DNA of 64,000 nt from contig OZ234494.1 of assembly GCA_965153455.1 (NCBI GenBank), positions 2,914,001-2,978,000 of the forward strand, read 5' to 3'. Positions within the stretch are counted from its first letter, which is position 1; each line of letters begins with the position of its first letter. The notes below the pieces were generated by a model, which saw nothing but the letters and a program-made list of their open reading frames with translations, was not told where the DNA came from and ran no database searches. This DNA is from Sphagnum compactum. Taxonomy: Eukaryota; Bryophyta; Sphagnopsida; Sphagnales. Both the position numbers and the translations under genes were made by a program. Below are positions 10,947-22,382 of this stretch, piece after piece.

Positions 10947-12571
10947 TAGGCAGTGTAGCAGAAATTGTGGGGCTTGATATATAAGACCCTAGCTCTTACA
11001 GTTATCCAGTCAGGCTTATCACCTCTGCCTAGTCCTTCATCTTTGATTGCAGAGACAATTTTGCGGAGCTTAGTTCGCATGCCAGTACCACCTTCCCTGG
11101 AAATTGACTGGGAAACTGAATGCCGTCCCTCCCCATCAAACCAATCCCGAAGCTGATGTGCTACCGGTATATCAGGATCTATAAGGAGCTGTGTTGAAGA
11201 TATTGTTCCAACTGATTTGCCACTGAAATCATTGACCCTACCTGCCTTCACAGCCAGTACAGGGTTCAGGCCAGAGTCACAGAGATCTTGTATCTGCTGC
11301 CCCTCTTTATGACAAAAACTGCCCCACATTGTGATTTCCACACTGTGGCCAGATCTATCCTTTATCTGCAAAGTTCTCTTGTGTGTCTCAATGCCATTCT
11401 TGCGCATAATGGTACTTGAGAAATTGATTGACACAACAATTCCAATGACATCCACCATTGCATTATTTTCCATATTTTCAACATCACCAATAGGCCTGAA
11501 GTGAAACTGCTGCTAAGGGATTGATCCATCTCCCTCAAAGCAAGGCTCCACTGTTGATGATGACTCCATAAATATTTCCCAATCATTTTTTAAATGATCA
11601 AAATTCTTGTTTGTTGCCTTTAGAGAACCCTTTGTAATGAAATACACCATGCCCACATCAATTTTATCATAGAACTGATCCACAACATTGTTGAAGTAAG
11701 TAGCTCGAATCTCTCCATTATCTGCATCCAAAAGGTCAAAGGAGAAAACCTTGCCATCTCCCCTGGCGTTGTGGAAACGGCGGACATCACTCTTGGCAGT
11801 CACTCTTGCTTTGATAGTCCACCGACCCTGGTATGGATTCAAGGCGGCAATTGGGACAATTCTGGCAGGTGCTTCATTCTTGGCAATGGGTCCTCTATTT
11901 GAATAAACAGGGGCAGGTTGGTAGGGAGGAGCAACACTGGGTCTTCCATATGTATTTTGTTGCTGAACTTGCTGATTATTAACCCCACCTACTCCACCCA
12001 TAGCTGGCCTCTGGAAGTCACCAGAGTCAGTCTGAGGCACAGCACTCCCTCCTCCATGTCCATCAGAGTAACTTCCATTATTGGATTGACCTATACCTCC
12101 TTTAATATTCATGTCCTGTATGTTTTTTGTGATAAACCAAGATAGGACATCTGATTGATACCCTTTGTTTCTTGTATGTTTTTGTGATCAAATTATGTTT
12201 TCATTGATCTTGATAAACCAAGATAGCTTGAAAAAAAGAAAGTCATAAGTTAAAATTTCCTTCCCTTCTCCCTCCCTTCATAGAGAACATACCAGGAAAT
12301 CTTGATGTCGCAGCTTCATACAATTTCAACAGCTTCATGTTATCATACAATTGTTGCAAGAAATGCATTATTTTGTCAGGGAGAGAAGCTTGAGACAGCA
12401 AGTGTCTAGGTTGAGCATTCAGGTCAATCATGCCTGATACAGGCTGGTTGTTCTCGAGCAAACCCACTCAAATGGACTAAACATTGAAACCTGCCATCCT
12501 TTGGTGATACATCCCACTACTGTCATTGCATGCATAAGGTTTACTTTGGCATGCTGAGTTTCCTGCATGAC

Positions 12572-12733
12572 ACTTCCAATGCAAAGCTGCTAGAGAAAGC
12601 TGCACTAAAAAGAAATGATGACAGATCACAGACATGTGTTTATTGCTTAGGAACTTCCAATGCAAAGCTGCTAGAGAAAGCTGCACTAAAAAGAAATGAT
12701 GACAGATCACAGACATGTGTTTATTGCTTAGGA
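12572..12733. repeat. Perfect 81-bp tandem duplication
   Basis: 12572-12652 and 12653-12733 are identical, both beginning acttccaatgcaaagctgct and ending attgcttagga. Perfect identity suggests a recent duplication inside the Helitron. Confidence 0.97.
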
Positions 12734-13870
12734 AAGGTCGGTTCTACCAGTCAATTCCTGGAAGCAGAAAGTACAGCATCATGAATGCTCTTGGACATGT
12801 AGACAATGACACACTATGTAGTGGAGCAACGATGCCAATGCACATCCATTTTCAAGTGTTTCTCAGGTCCTTTGCAATTTGCAAAATACCTGTCTCCAAT
12901 GCCATATTGGTTCTTTCTGTTGCATCATTGACAATATAGACTTTTGGTGCTAAGTTTTCAAAATACCTGATAATATCCATTTTGCAACCTAATTCCAGCA
13001 CTTGGTGATTTGTAGACCTTAGAAGCACACAATCAAACAAATGAGACAAACAAACCCTAACTCAAGTCTTTACCCACTGATAAGTGGAGTATGGAGGGTA
13101 CTTGTGTCCACTTCATCAGCAAACTTGGTGAAAATAGATACAAACTATCAGTCCCAAGAATCTAACATATGAGATTTTTTGCTATCCTTCCTACAGGTCC
13201 ATACTGCAAGGAAAGCTGCTAAGTACCTGCATATTCCAACACTCACCTGGCATAGGTGAAGCAGGAAGGAGGGCCTTGCACGTAATGAGTCACATTCAGA
13301 AATCCCTATACCCTGTGCAAGAAAAAAAGAATCAAAGCAATAATGGCTCTGACTGACCTGCAAACCTGCACAGGATCAAATGGTATCAATGTGTTACATT
13401 CTACTCTCACACCTAAATGACTGACACAGGGAAGATGGACACTGATAGTGGCAAATTAAGTAACAGAGGATCATCCACATTGCAATCTTAGGTGCTCTCC
13501 ACTCCACCTGCAGCAGATGTTATTGGGCCTGCAATCTTGACATACATAGAGAGGAAGAGAGCAAGGGACTAACGCTAACAAATATAGCCGCATTCAATAG
13601 AGATTTACCCATTTTCTGCCCCTGTTCACCTGTACACAAACAATTTGTTGGCTTTTACAGCTCCAATTCCAAAACATTTCAAGCTGCTGGCCTATGAATT
13701 TTTTTATGAATTTTTTTGATGAGGATTGTTGAATTTTGTTATGAATTCATTGTAGCTCTTACTTCGATTCTTACATTCTGGAGGTCAGCAAATCTCTTGA
13801 ATGTGCCATTGGCATCTAAAGTTATGAATTGAAAGACAGAGAGACACAGACACAGACACACAGAGAAAAA

Positions 13871-14003
13871 TACAAAAGGGATTTGAATGTGGTCTCATTG
13901 AACATTGCTCTGCTCTGATCTAAATGCATCTTCTTCAGAGAGAAATACAAAAGGGATTTGAATGTGGTCTCATTGAACATTGTTCTGCTCTGATGTGAAG
14001 CAT
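13871..14003. repeat. ~75-bp direct repeat
   Basis: tacaaaagggatttgaatgt and the following bases through ctgctctgat occur at 13871-13929 and again at 13946-14004, 75 bp apart with one difference. A shorter pair (atcagagacatca) follows at about 14035 and 14063. Confidence 0.9.
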
Positions 14004-16429
14004 CTGTCTGTCTCTTGGAGCTTTTTCAGATATCAGAGACATCAAGGCAATTTCTTCAGAGATCAGAGACATCATGGCAATTTCTAAGAATTTGCTTTTC
14101 AAAGATGTTTCCCAACTGCCCTAACTGCCGCCGGTTCCGGCGTAATGTTAAAACGCATAATGTCTTGTGACACACAGACGGACACATAGACACCATTGTA
14201 GCTTTTATATATAGGATGGACAATGAAAAAGATAAATACATTGTCATAGCCATGAACAGTGTACTCACATGTGCTTCATGTCTTTGTTGTGTTTGCGATT
14301 CTTGATGCATTTCATTGACATTTGAGCAAAGGCATAAAAAAATTCAATATGTATTTTTTATTGCTAATGATAATCCTCCTCCTCCTCCAATTCTAAAGGT
14401 TTCAACTAATAAAGGCATTTAGGTCAACTTCATCATTTTGTTAAATATATCCACATATGTATATATAAAATGTCAATGTTTCAACTTTTATTTTACTTTT
14501 TCCATAATTCTTGCCACTTCAACTTCTTGCCAATTTACCATGTTTTATATCTAAAAGAAAATTTGGTTTTGTTGGCATCACCAACACCAATATAATGGTT
14601 ACGATTGAACGAAAACATTTGTTTTCGTTTTTCTCCTTCCATTGCCAAGGTATCAACAACCATATGCCCCCAACCTTGTCATTGTTTCATTCCATGACAA
14701 CAAATGGGACAGTGGATCTGTGCATGTATCATCATCATCATGTTACATTGAATGGGTTTCTCATTTTCATGTTTGTGGAGTGGACTAAAGGTTGACTTTA
14801 ATCAATGGGAATGGTATTTAACAATATTCATGGTTTTGTTTAAGTGGATTTGAATATCCATGTTTTTTTAACTTTCAATTTTGTCTATCATGTTGTAGAA
14901 TCCACAATTTACAAATGTTGAAAATTTCCCCCAAAAATTCAAAACAATTTTTTTTTGTGAAGGAAACTATTGAATTATCAAGAATATTTTATTTGTCAAA
15001 AAAATTAATTATTTGACAAACATTTGTTGAAGTTACAAAGGTAAAAAGGTATTAGTATACACACAAACAACAGAAGCAAACTCCTAAAATAGCCCCACAC
15101 AAGATAATTGATCTAAAGTTTATCTGAATATCAAATGGGAAAATGGGAAAATCAATCCTAAGCAAAACCTTCACACCAACAATATGATGTCCAATGAAAG
15201 TGGGTAGATGTGACATATAATGTTGAAACCTTCATAAGGAGGAAAGCCACCATAAATTACAAAACATTTTTTGTTACTGATTTAATCACAAAATCTACCT
15301 AAAAAAAACCTGAAAAAACACACTTTTGAAGGGGAGGGTAAATCCCAACAAATAATGCAAAACCTCAAACATTATTATAATGGAGTCACAAAAACACCTA
15401 ATAACCACATAAATCATCAAAAAATTGTGTTGATTGAATTTAGGATATAACCAACAATAGCACAAAACATAACACACTACATTAAGATCAAATGTTGACA
15501 ATTTTTTTTTAAAATTTGAAAAAATAATTAGCCAAGACATTTTCACAATTATTGTAAAGTTATCATCATGCAAATTGGGAATTAATTTTGAACCATGTCA
15601 AATTTATTGTGTATTAGTACATCATGATCCTCCTAGATGAAATTCTCATGGAATTTTTATTCCCCAAAAGTAATAATCATGTCACCTAGCTTTGGTAAAT
15701 GGCCAATATCATACTCTTGAAAAATGAATCACACTCGATGAATTGTTAACTTCGGGAATTGTCAACAATGCACAGAAAACATTTGTGGATGACATAATCG
15801 AATGGCTACCCTTATGATTTGCAAACAAATAATGTAAAAAATATAAATGGAATCAATTAATACATGGTGAAATTTTCACAGTTTCTTCTTTTGAAAAAAA
15901 ATCCCAATTTTTCATTTCATCATAATTTCAAATTGAAAAAATAGAACTAGCATATTATCATTAAAAAAAAAAGAATTGCAAGAGTATATTTAACCAATTA
16001 TTCATAATTGTATCTAAAAAAGTGAGGATTTCCACTATAGCCTTTTCTAGGACCTAGCATTAAATAATATGCCTCTTAGGAGCTTTTAATCAACTTTTAA
16101 ATATATATATTTTGGGTTCCAATTCAATTTTCAAACATTGAGGCATTTAAGCCCATTACATGAATGCACATCATGTTAAGATGAATCCTTACATTTAAAT
16201 GGATCATGGATGACATTGATTAATGGAGCCCTCCTATCACAATTATAATTTGGGTAGCTTGCAAATGGTAGTTTTATTTTTGGGACATGAGTTTGGCAAT
16301 TGAATGACTGGTTTCATTTTTTGGGACATAAGTTTTGGTGTTGAATGAATGAGATTTAATCATTGGACAATTTGCAAGAATTTATTTTCCTCCATTTTGA
16401 AGATCATTCAAATAGTCCAATGAAATGCT

Positions 16430-17600
16430 AAAAGTCATTTTTTACAACATTCAAATCCTCATGTAACATAGTAAAACACAAAATCTCTCATTTGTTTTGA
16501 AGGGGATTAATGTGATTGTTGTTTCAACCCAAAAATTGAAATAACTAACAAGTATATTAGTTACATCCACTTCATCCTTTTTAATGTAGATTAATAAGGC
16601 TTGCAAGAAACATAACAAATTAAAAAAATGTAAAGTTTTCCAAGTAATGCACATGTTTTTATTTTATTTTATTTTGGAAAAATGTTTTATTTTCATTTAT
16701 GTTGACATTTTTTCCAAGTGTTCTCCACATACATTTCACCAAAAATCAATGTGATACTTGTTCTAAACTTTCAATTTAGAATTGTTGACATTCCTTTTAA
16801 CAAAATATATTCCAAAACATGTAAATATAAACATAGCTTCTCAACATATGATGTTGTGCAATGTGTTTTTTTTGAACATATGAAAATTGTAATAATTTTT
16901 TAGAAATAGGAATTCCAATGTCAAAAAACTTGAAGTTGGTATAATGAAGATGTTTTGTATGGTCTTTTATCGTAACAATTCTAAATAGAATGTTGAGGAC
17001 CATATGACGGATTCTGCAAAGGTGTCTCTTTGGATCTATGTCTTTTCAACACCATAGCCATGAATTACCAAAATCATGAACAAATTTTCAATACCTTTTG
17101 TACCAATTTGCATTTCATTTCTTTTCAATTGATTATGAATCCCATTGAATTTGAATTTAGTTCAATATATTTTAATCCAATAGGAATTTTAATTCAAATA
17201 ACCATATTGATATGTTAATTCCAAACTACTCCAGATTATAACATGTTAAATCAATTATATTTTGATTATTTGTTTCTAACTGAATATTAAGCATGAGAAG
17301 AATTTTTTTATTAAAAAACTAATGTAGGTTTGATCCAACCCTATTACATAATACACAACATTTACATCACTTTAGATGGACATCACACTGCCACCCACAT
17401 ATCATTAAGTTTTATACATGATCATCATATGAAGACATACAACAACAAAATGAAAAGGCGAACATTGTTGTTAACACATGAATAATGAACTATGGAATGG
17501 AAAATTTATTACTTCTATTTAAATTTCATTGAAATTTAACTCTTTTTGTAAGAACTTTTATGTCCAAAAAAAAACTTCCATAATTTGCTGAAAATGAAAG
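16430..17600. repeat. Duplicated AT-rich block, copy A
   Basis: Colinear with 19540-21090. Shared marks in order include cattcaaatcctca, ttagttacatccacttcatc, aaggcttgcaagaaacataa, ccacatacatttcaccaaaa, ttcaacaccatag and cataatttgct. Copy A lacks several hundred bases present in copy B. Confidence 0.8.
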
Positions 17601-19179
17601 TTAAAAAAATATATCAATGAATATTTTCAATCGTCGAATATTTTGCTACATTTCCCTCCAACTTCCACCAAAACTTCAATCTTCACTCCCTGGTGCACCA
17701 TAACCATAACATATTCTACCTATTGGTTAATCTCCCAGAACATGTTACAACATAATCAAGTCAGATTCTCTTCCCCCCCGCCCCTGCCCCCCCAAATCAT
17801 GCACCCATCAATGTAACTTATCAACATACACTTCAAAAATTTTAATACAAACTAACATATGACCCAAACAACAACATAAATTGCAAGAAATCAAGGAGGT
17901 CAATACAACACAACCATAACAATGAAGTGTAAATTAAAATGAAAAGAACAAAAAAAACCATATTCTATTGTGCGTTTCAAATATACAATATTGTACACAA
18001 GGTGCCATTGACCCTACAACAAATCCAAGTCCTTTAGAATTGTGTTAATTAAACTACAATCGTGTAGGAATGTGCAACCTGAATAAGATTGTCCATCACA
18101 AAATTCTCATTTTTGTATCATTGTTTGAATTTTTTTTAAATGTTGATGTTCATTCAACATAAAGGTTCTCCCCTATTCCCACATTCACGTAGACCAACTT
18201 GACTATAAAATTGTCTATAAAAAATTTCCATGTTTGGATCTTTCTTTGAATCCTTTCTGAATGTTGATATTGTTCAATGGAAGGGATTTCCACTATTCCA
18301 CGCCCATGTTCCATGTCTTCAAGAACAACGCTTTCAAATCCATCCAACTCTACAAAATGGGAAGGAACAAAACTAATCAAAGAAAAATGTTGGACATCTA
18401 GATGAGTGAAACCATCCATAAGCTTTTGGACAATTGTAAATCAATATAAAATGATAAGTATAAACCATCTATGAAATCTATTTCAAATGAAAGAAGTTTT
18501 TTGCTTTCTAAATACAACTCCAAGGAAAGGCCATTTTGAAATCTTTGAACTGGTCAATGACTCCACTAATCCATCGACTCCGTACCAAATCTCCAACTAG
18601 TTTGGAAAATTAGTCCAAAAGTCATGAAGGAGTTGATGGCATCTATAGAGTGAGCCACAACAAGTTCAAGAGCCTCATTTTTTGTAAACCGTGCAATTGA
18701 GTTCCTCAGATTAATGCAATTGTGAGAAAGCTTTGGTACTCTTGCGGTGCCATGCCCATGATATTTGAACCTACTTGAATGGCAAATTCAAGTAGTTAGA
18801 ACATCCTAAAAACAACATCTTGAAAATTCATTAAAAACAACATAAACATTTATATCGTTCACTTCTATCCTTGAAAATATTTGTACAAAAACTAGGAAGT
18901 AGTAATGTTGTTGTGCCTTATAGATTATTAAATACTCACCACCACGAGCGCAAACAAGTCATCTTCAAAAAATTGCTTTCCATCACCGTCCTCTTCTCCT
19001 CTCATATTTATGTTCCATTTCAAGATTATGTTGCACAAATTATTAAGTTGTTCCCACTCCAATGGTGTCTAAGCACTTTGAACTCCTTGAGGTTTACTTT
19101 CACCTCACAATCATTCCATTCAATATATGTCACAATTTAATAGTTATTTTAAATTTGAAAAAAAAGTCAACAACCTTAT

Positions 19180-19510
19180 TCCAACATATTGTGGAATTGG
19201 TTTGCACATTTAAAAAAAAAGTAAACAATAAAAGAAGCAACATTTTTTGAGGATTTAAGGATTGTCACCATAAGTTTGTATAACATATTATTGTTAAACA
19301 TAGTATAGTTGCAAATTTAATTGATCCATTGAAATACGAAAGGTATCAACTTGAATGGGATTCGAATGCAAAAGAGTTTTTAGAAAAAATAAAATTAGTT
19401 GATGACAAAGGTGCATTGCATCAAAGAAGAAAAAGAAAAAGAAAAAGAAATTGTGTTTAACAATGGTTCTAGAATTTGTGTAAAACCATTGCATTGAAGT
19501 CCTTTTTGAT
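19180..19510. repeat. Dispersed AT-rich repeat, copy 2
   Basis: Matches 2675-2995 from attgtggaattggtttgcac through aagtcctttttg, in the same orientation with indels. It runs directly into the duplicated block at 19540, so both may be parts of one larger element. Confidence 0.65.
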
Positions 19511-19539
19511 TTCATAAATGTCATCATTCTAATCTAACA

Positions 19540-21090
19540 AAATGTTAAAAGGCTTTTTTTAAAAGCATTCAAATCCTCACGACACCTTAATTCCCAAAAT
19601 CTCTCACTTTTGGAAGGGGATTGTTGTGACTGTTGTTTTGACCCAAAAATAGAAGTAATTAATAAGTATATTAGTTACATCCACTTCATCTTTTTTAATG
19701 CATATTAGTAAGGCTTGCAAGAAACATAACAAATTGAAAAAAAATGTAGAGTGTCCAAGTCATGCACATGTTTTTATTTTATTTTATTTTTTCCATTTTA
19801 TTATTTTGTAAAACCATTTTATTATTTATTTATGTTGACATTTTTTTCAAGTTGTCTCCACATACATTTCACCAAAAATCAATGTGATACTTGTTTTAAA
19901 CTTTGAATTGAAATGGCCACGTGAAATTTCTCCAAAATTGTTGGCATTCCTCTTAACAAACTATATTCCAAAACATGTAAATATAAGCATAGCTTCTCAA
20001 CATATGATGTTGTGTGATGTGTTTTTTTTGGGCAAGTGGAAATTGTAATAATTTTTTAATAATAGAAATTCCAATGACAAAAAACTTGAAATTAGCATAA
20101 TGAAAGTGTTTTGTATGGTCTTTTATTGTAACGATTCTAAATAGGATGTTAAGGATCATATGAAGGATTCTACAAAGGTGTCTCTTTGGATCTATGTCTT
20201 TTCAACACCATAGTCATGAATAATCAAAATCAAGAACAAATTTTCAGTACCTTTTGCACCAATTTGCATCTCATTTCTATTCAATTGATTATTAATCCCA
20301 TTGAATTTGAATTAAGTTCAACATATTTGAACCCATCTTAGGAATTTTAATTCAATTCAATTTAATAATTTCAATGAAGTTCAAGTTGCATGGAATGTCA
20401 TTCAACATTTTAATTCAAATGTAATTTAATTTTCAGAAAATAAACTCATTTTTTCATCATTATGACATCATTAGTAGTACATAGGAATGTAGAGTCCATC
20501 GTTTGATAATTTTTTTGTTAGACGTGACAAAAATGTTTTATTTTTTACAAAAATAGGGCCATTGGTGGACTATACAGGAACTTACTAATGTTGAAAAACC
20601 ATATTGATATGTTAATTCCAAACTACTCAAAATAATTACATTTTAATTTTTTTATATTTCGATTATTTGTTTGATAATTGAATATTAGGCATGAGAAGAA
20701 AATTTTTATTAAAAAACTGATGTAAGCTTGATCCAAGCCTAGACCGTCTTGGATGCATGTTGTTGCCATTAAAAAGTCAAACTAATTAACAATTGCAGAT
20801 TTCTCGATTACATAATACACAACATTTACATCACTTTAGATGGACATCACATTGCCACCCACATATCATCAAGTTATTATCCATGATCATCATATGAAGG
20901 CATACAACAACAACAAAATGAAAAGGCGAACATTGTTATTAACAACAACCAAATGAACACATGAATAGTGAAATATAGAGTGGAAATTTTATTATGTATA
21001 TTTAATTGCATTGAAATTTAACTCTTTTTATTAAGTTTTTATGTCAAAAACTTTCTTTCGTCCATAATTTGCTAAAAATGAAGTTTTAAA
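19540..21090. repeat. Duplicated AT-rich block, copy B
   Basis: Longer counterpart of 16430-17600. The extra sequence lies mainly at about 20330-20600 and 20700-20810. It was not recognised as a known element type. Confidence 0.8.
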
Positions 21091-21261
21091 AAAAATTTCC
21101 ATGATTGAAATGCAAGTGTCAAATGAAGTTCTTGCGACTCAAACTCAAGTGTTTTTAACACAGAAGGAATTCCTATTACCACTCCAATTCAAGTGTTTTC
21201 AACACACAACACAAAAAGTTACGTGATTCAAACTCAATTGTTTTCAACTACAACCCGTTTC

Positions 21262-22130
21262 TTTCTGCATAATGGGTAGGGATAAAAAAAACCCATTGCA
21301 AAATTTATTACAACCCACTTCTGGATATGGGCAGGAAAGAAAACTCATTGCAAGACTTACTAACAACCCATTTCTGCATTTGGGCAGGGAAAAAAAATTC
21401 CATTGCAAAATTTACTACAACCCATTTCTACATTTGGGCAGGGAAAAAAATCCCATTGCAAAATTTACTACAACCCATTTCTGGATACAGGAAGGGCTTT
21501 TTGCCCATGGCAAAATTTACTACAAACCCATTTGTGCATACGGGCAGGTCCAAAAAAAACCTATTGCAAAATTTACTACAACCCATTTGTGCATAAGGGC
21601 AGGTCTAATAAAAACCTATTGCAGAATTTACTACAAACCCATTTGTGCATACGGGCAGGTCCAAAAAAACCTATATCAAAATTTACTACAACCCATTTGT
21701 GCATACGGGCAGGTCTAATAAAAACCTATTGCAAAATTTACTACAAACCCATTTGTGCATACGGGCAGGTCCAAAAAAACCTATTGCAAAATTTACTACA
21801 ACCCATTTGTGCATACGGGCAGATCTAATAAAAACCTATTGCAAAATTTACTACAAACCCATTTGTGCGCACGGGCAATTCTAAAAAAAACCAATTGCAA
21901 ATTTTCCCACAACCCATTTGTGAAAACGGGCAGGTCTAAGAAAAAACCCATTCCAAAATATGCTAAAATGCATTTATGCATACGGGCAAGGCTAAAAAAA
22001 ACCAATTGCAAATTTTCCCACAACCCATTTGTGAAAACGGGCAGGTCTACAAATAATAAACCCATTCCAAAATATGCTAAAATGGATTTATGTATACGGG
22101 CAAGGCTAAAAAAAAGCCATTGCAAAACTT
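21262..22130 (+). repeat. 54-56 bp minisatellite, about 15 units
   Basis: Units have the form cccatttgtgcatacgggca followed by ggtc(c/t)aaaaaaacctattgcaaaatttactacaa. The mark gcata falls at 21536, 21591, 21647, 21701 and 21757, giving periods of 55, 56, 54 and 56. Neighbouring units alternate between ggtccaaaaaa and ggtctaataaaa, a two-unit higher-order period of about 110 bp; units at both ends are more diverged. Open frames through it encode only a repeated low-complexity peptide, so I do not call a gene. It ends about 240 bp before the TATA box of the next gene. Confidence 0.93.
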
Positions 22131-22372
22131 GAGTTAGCGTCAAGCATGGTATTTTTTTTTGATTTGGGAAGTTGGGTTGGGTTAGGTGAGCCCTATTTTC
22201 AAAAGGCTTCCAAAAATTAGTGGGAGTGACCAAAAGTAGGGCCACTTAAATCCCACATGTAATGTGTGTTCCAGGCAGGTGTGTCAGCACGGCTTCCCGT
22301 CCCTAAACGGTCATTGGCAAGCCGCCATCACCCTTGCAAGGTCGGGTGAACCAGGCAACGCAAGGGCGAGAG

Positions 22373-22382
22373 TATATATAAG
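22373..22382 (+). promoter_or_regulatory. TATA box of the conserved unknown gene
   Basis: tatatataag lies in a locally GC-richer stretch, followed by a leader that ends at a splice donor (tcaa|gtaagt, 22618). The following 5'-UTR intron would be about 1.3 kb, reaching close to the first coding exon at 23918. Confidence 0.55.

Larger units (their letters stand above)
4216..12115 (-). pseudogene. RPA1-like: RPA1-like (replication protein A 70 kDa) gene, broken
   Basis: RPA1 is the large single-strand-DNA-binding subunit of the RPA trimer. Coding segments on the minus strand are 12112-10947 (linker, OB fold A with LNPYQGRWTIKARVTAKSDV, OB fold B), then after a retrotransposon 4930-4821 (zinc finger, cysteines in ACPLDNGGKQCNKKV and WRCDRCD), then an intron 4820-4583 with GT-AG borders, then 4582-4216 (OB fold C, from YLLNIQVQDHTGPTWVTAF). 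The reading frame is open except for a TAG at 11515-11513, where the family has a basic residue or Gln in the IPxQQFHF motif, and the retrotransposon at 10946/4931. The N-terminal OB fold F is not recognisable upstream of an apparent splice acceptor near 12115. The retained intron points to capture from genomic DNA rather than from cDNA. RPA genes in plant Helitrons are established, so this may be a long-standing Helitron gene or a recent capture. Confidence 0.87.
12116..14140 (-). other. Helitron interior upstream of the RPA1-like exons
   Basis: About 2 kb between the RPA1-like gene and the Helitron 5' end. Candidate exon-like pieces on the minus strand (for example about 12456-12345 and a piece ending in CCAG|GTGAGT near 13246) do not match a domain I recognise; they could be the lost 5' exons of the captured gene. 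It also holds an 81-bp and a ~75-bp local duplication. Confidence 0.5.
3740..14216 (-). mobile_element. Helitron carrying an RPA1-like gene (complete ends)
   Basis: On the minus strand the element starts at 14216 with TCCTATATATAAAAGC, the TC-type 5' end of Helitrons. It ends at 3740 with CTAG, preceded about ten bases upstream by the short hairpin GTGGCGTAGCCAC (minus strand of about 3754-3766). Flanking bases are A (3739) and T (14217), the classic A|T insertion site without target duplication. Total length is 10.5 kb, of which 6.0 kb is a later retrotransposon, so the Helitron itself is about 4.46 kb. No Rep/helicase gene is seen, so it is presumably non-autonomous. It carries a replication protein A large-subunit gene in the element's own 5'-3' direction. 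A second copy with the same 5' end lies at 1-134. The termini are direct observation; mobilisation in trans is inference. Confidence 0.87.
14217..21261. other. AT-rich gene-free stretch with internal duplication
   Basis: No gene I can support over 7 kb. One minus-strand frame (18419-18150, 89 codons) has balanced composition but no recognisable domain or start context. Repeats inside: copy 2 of the dispersed repeat (19180-19510) and a duplicated block (16430-17600 and 19540-21090). It is probably decayed mobile DNA. Confidence 0.6.

Noticed and set aside
4216-12115. RPA1-like gene as the host's working RPA1
   Set aside because: It lies inside a Helitron, has an in-frame TAG, lacks a recognisable N-terminal OB fold and is split by a 6-kb retrotransposon.
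18150-18419. 89-codon minus-strand frame as a gene
   Set aside because: Composition is plausible but there is no recognisable domain, promoter or flanking exons; it lies in repeat-rich AT DNA.
21272-22245. Long open frames on both strands (for example 21272-21718 + and 21796-22245 -)
   Set aside because: They are by-products of the 54-56 bp minisatellite; the peptides are just the repeat translated.
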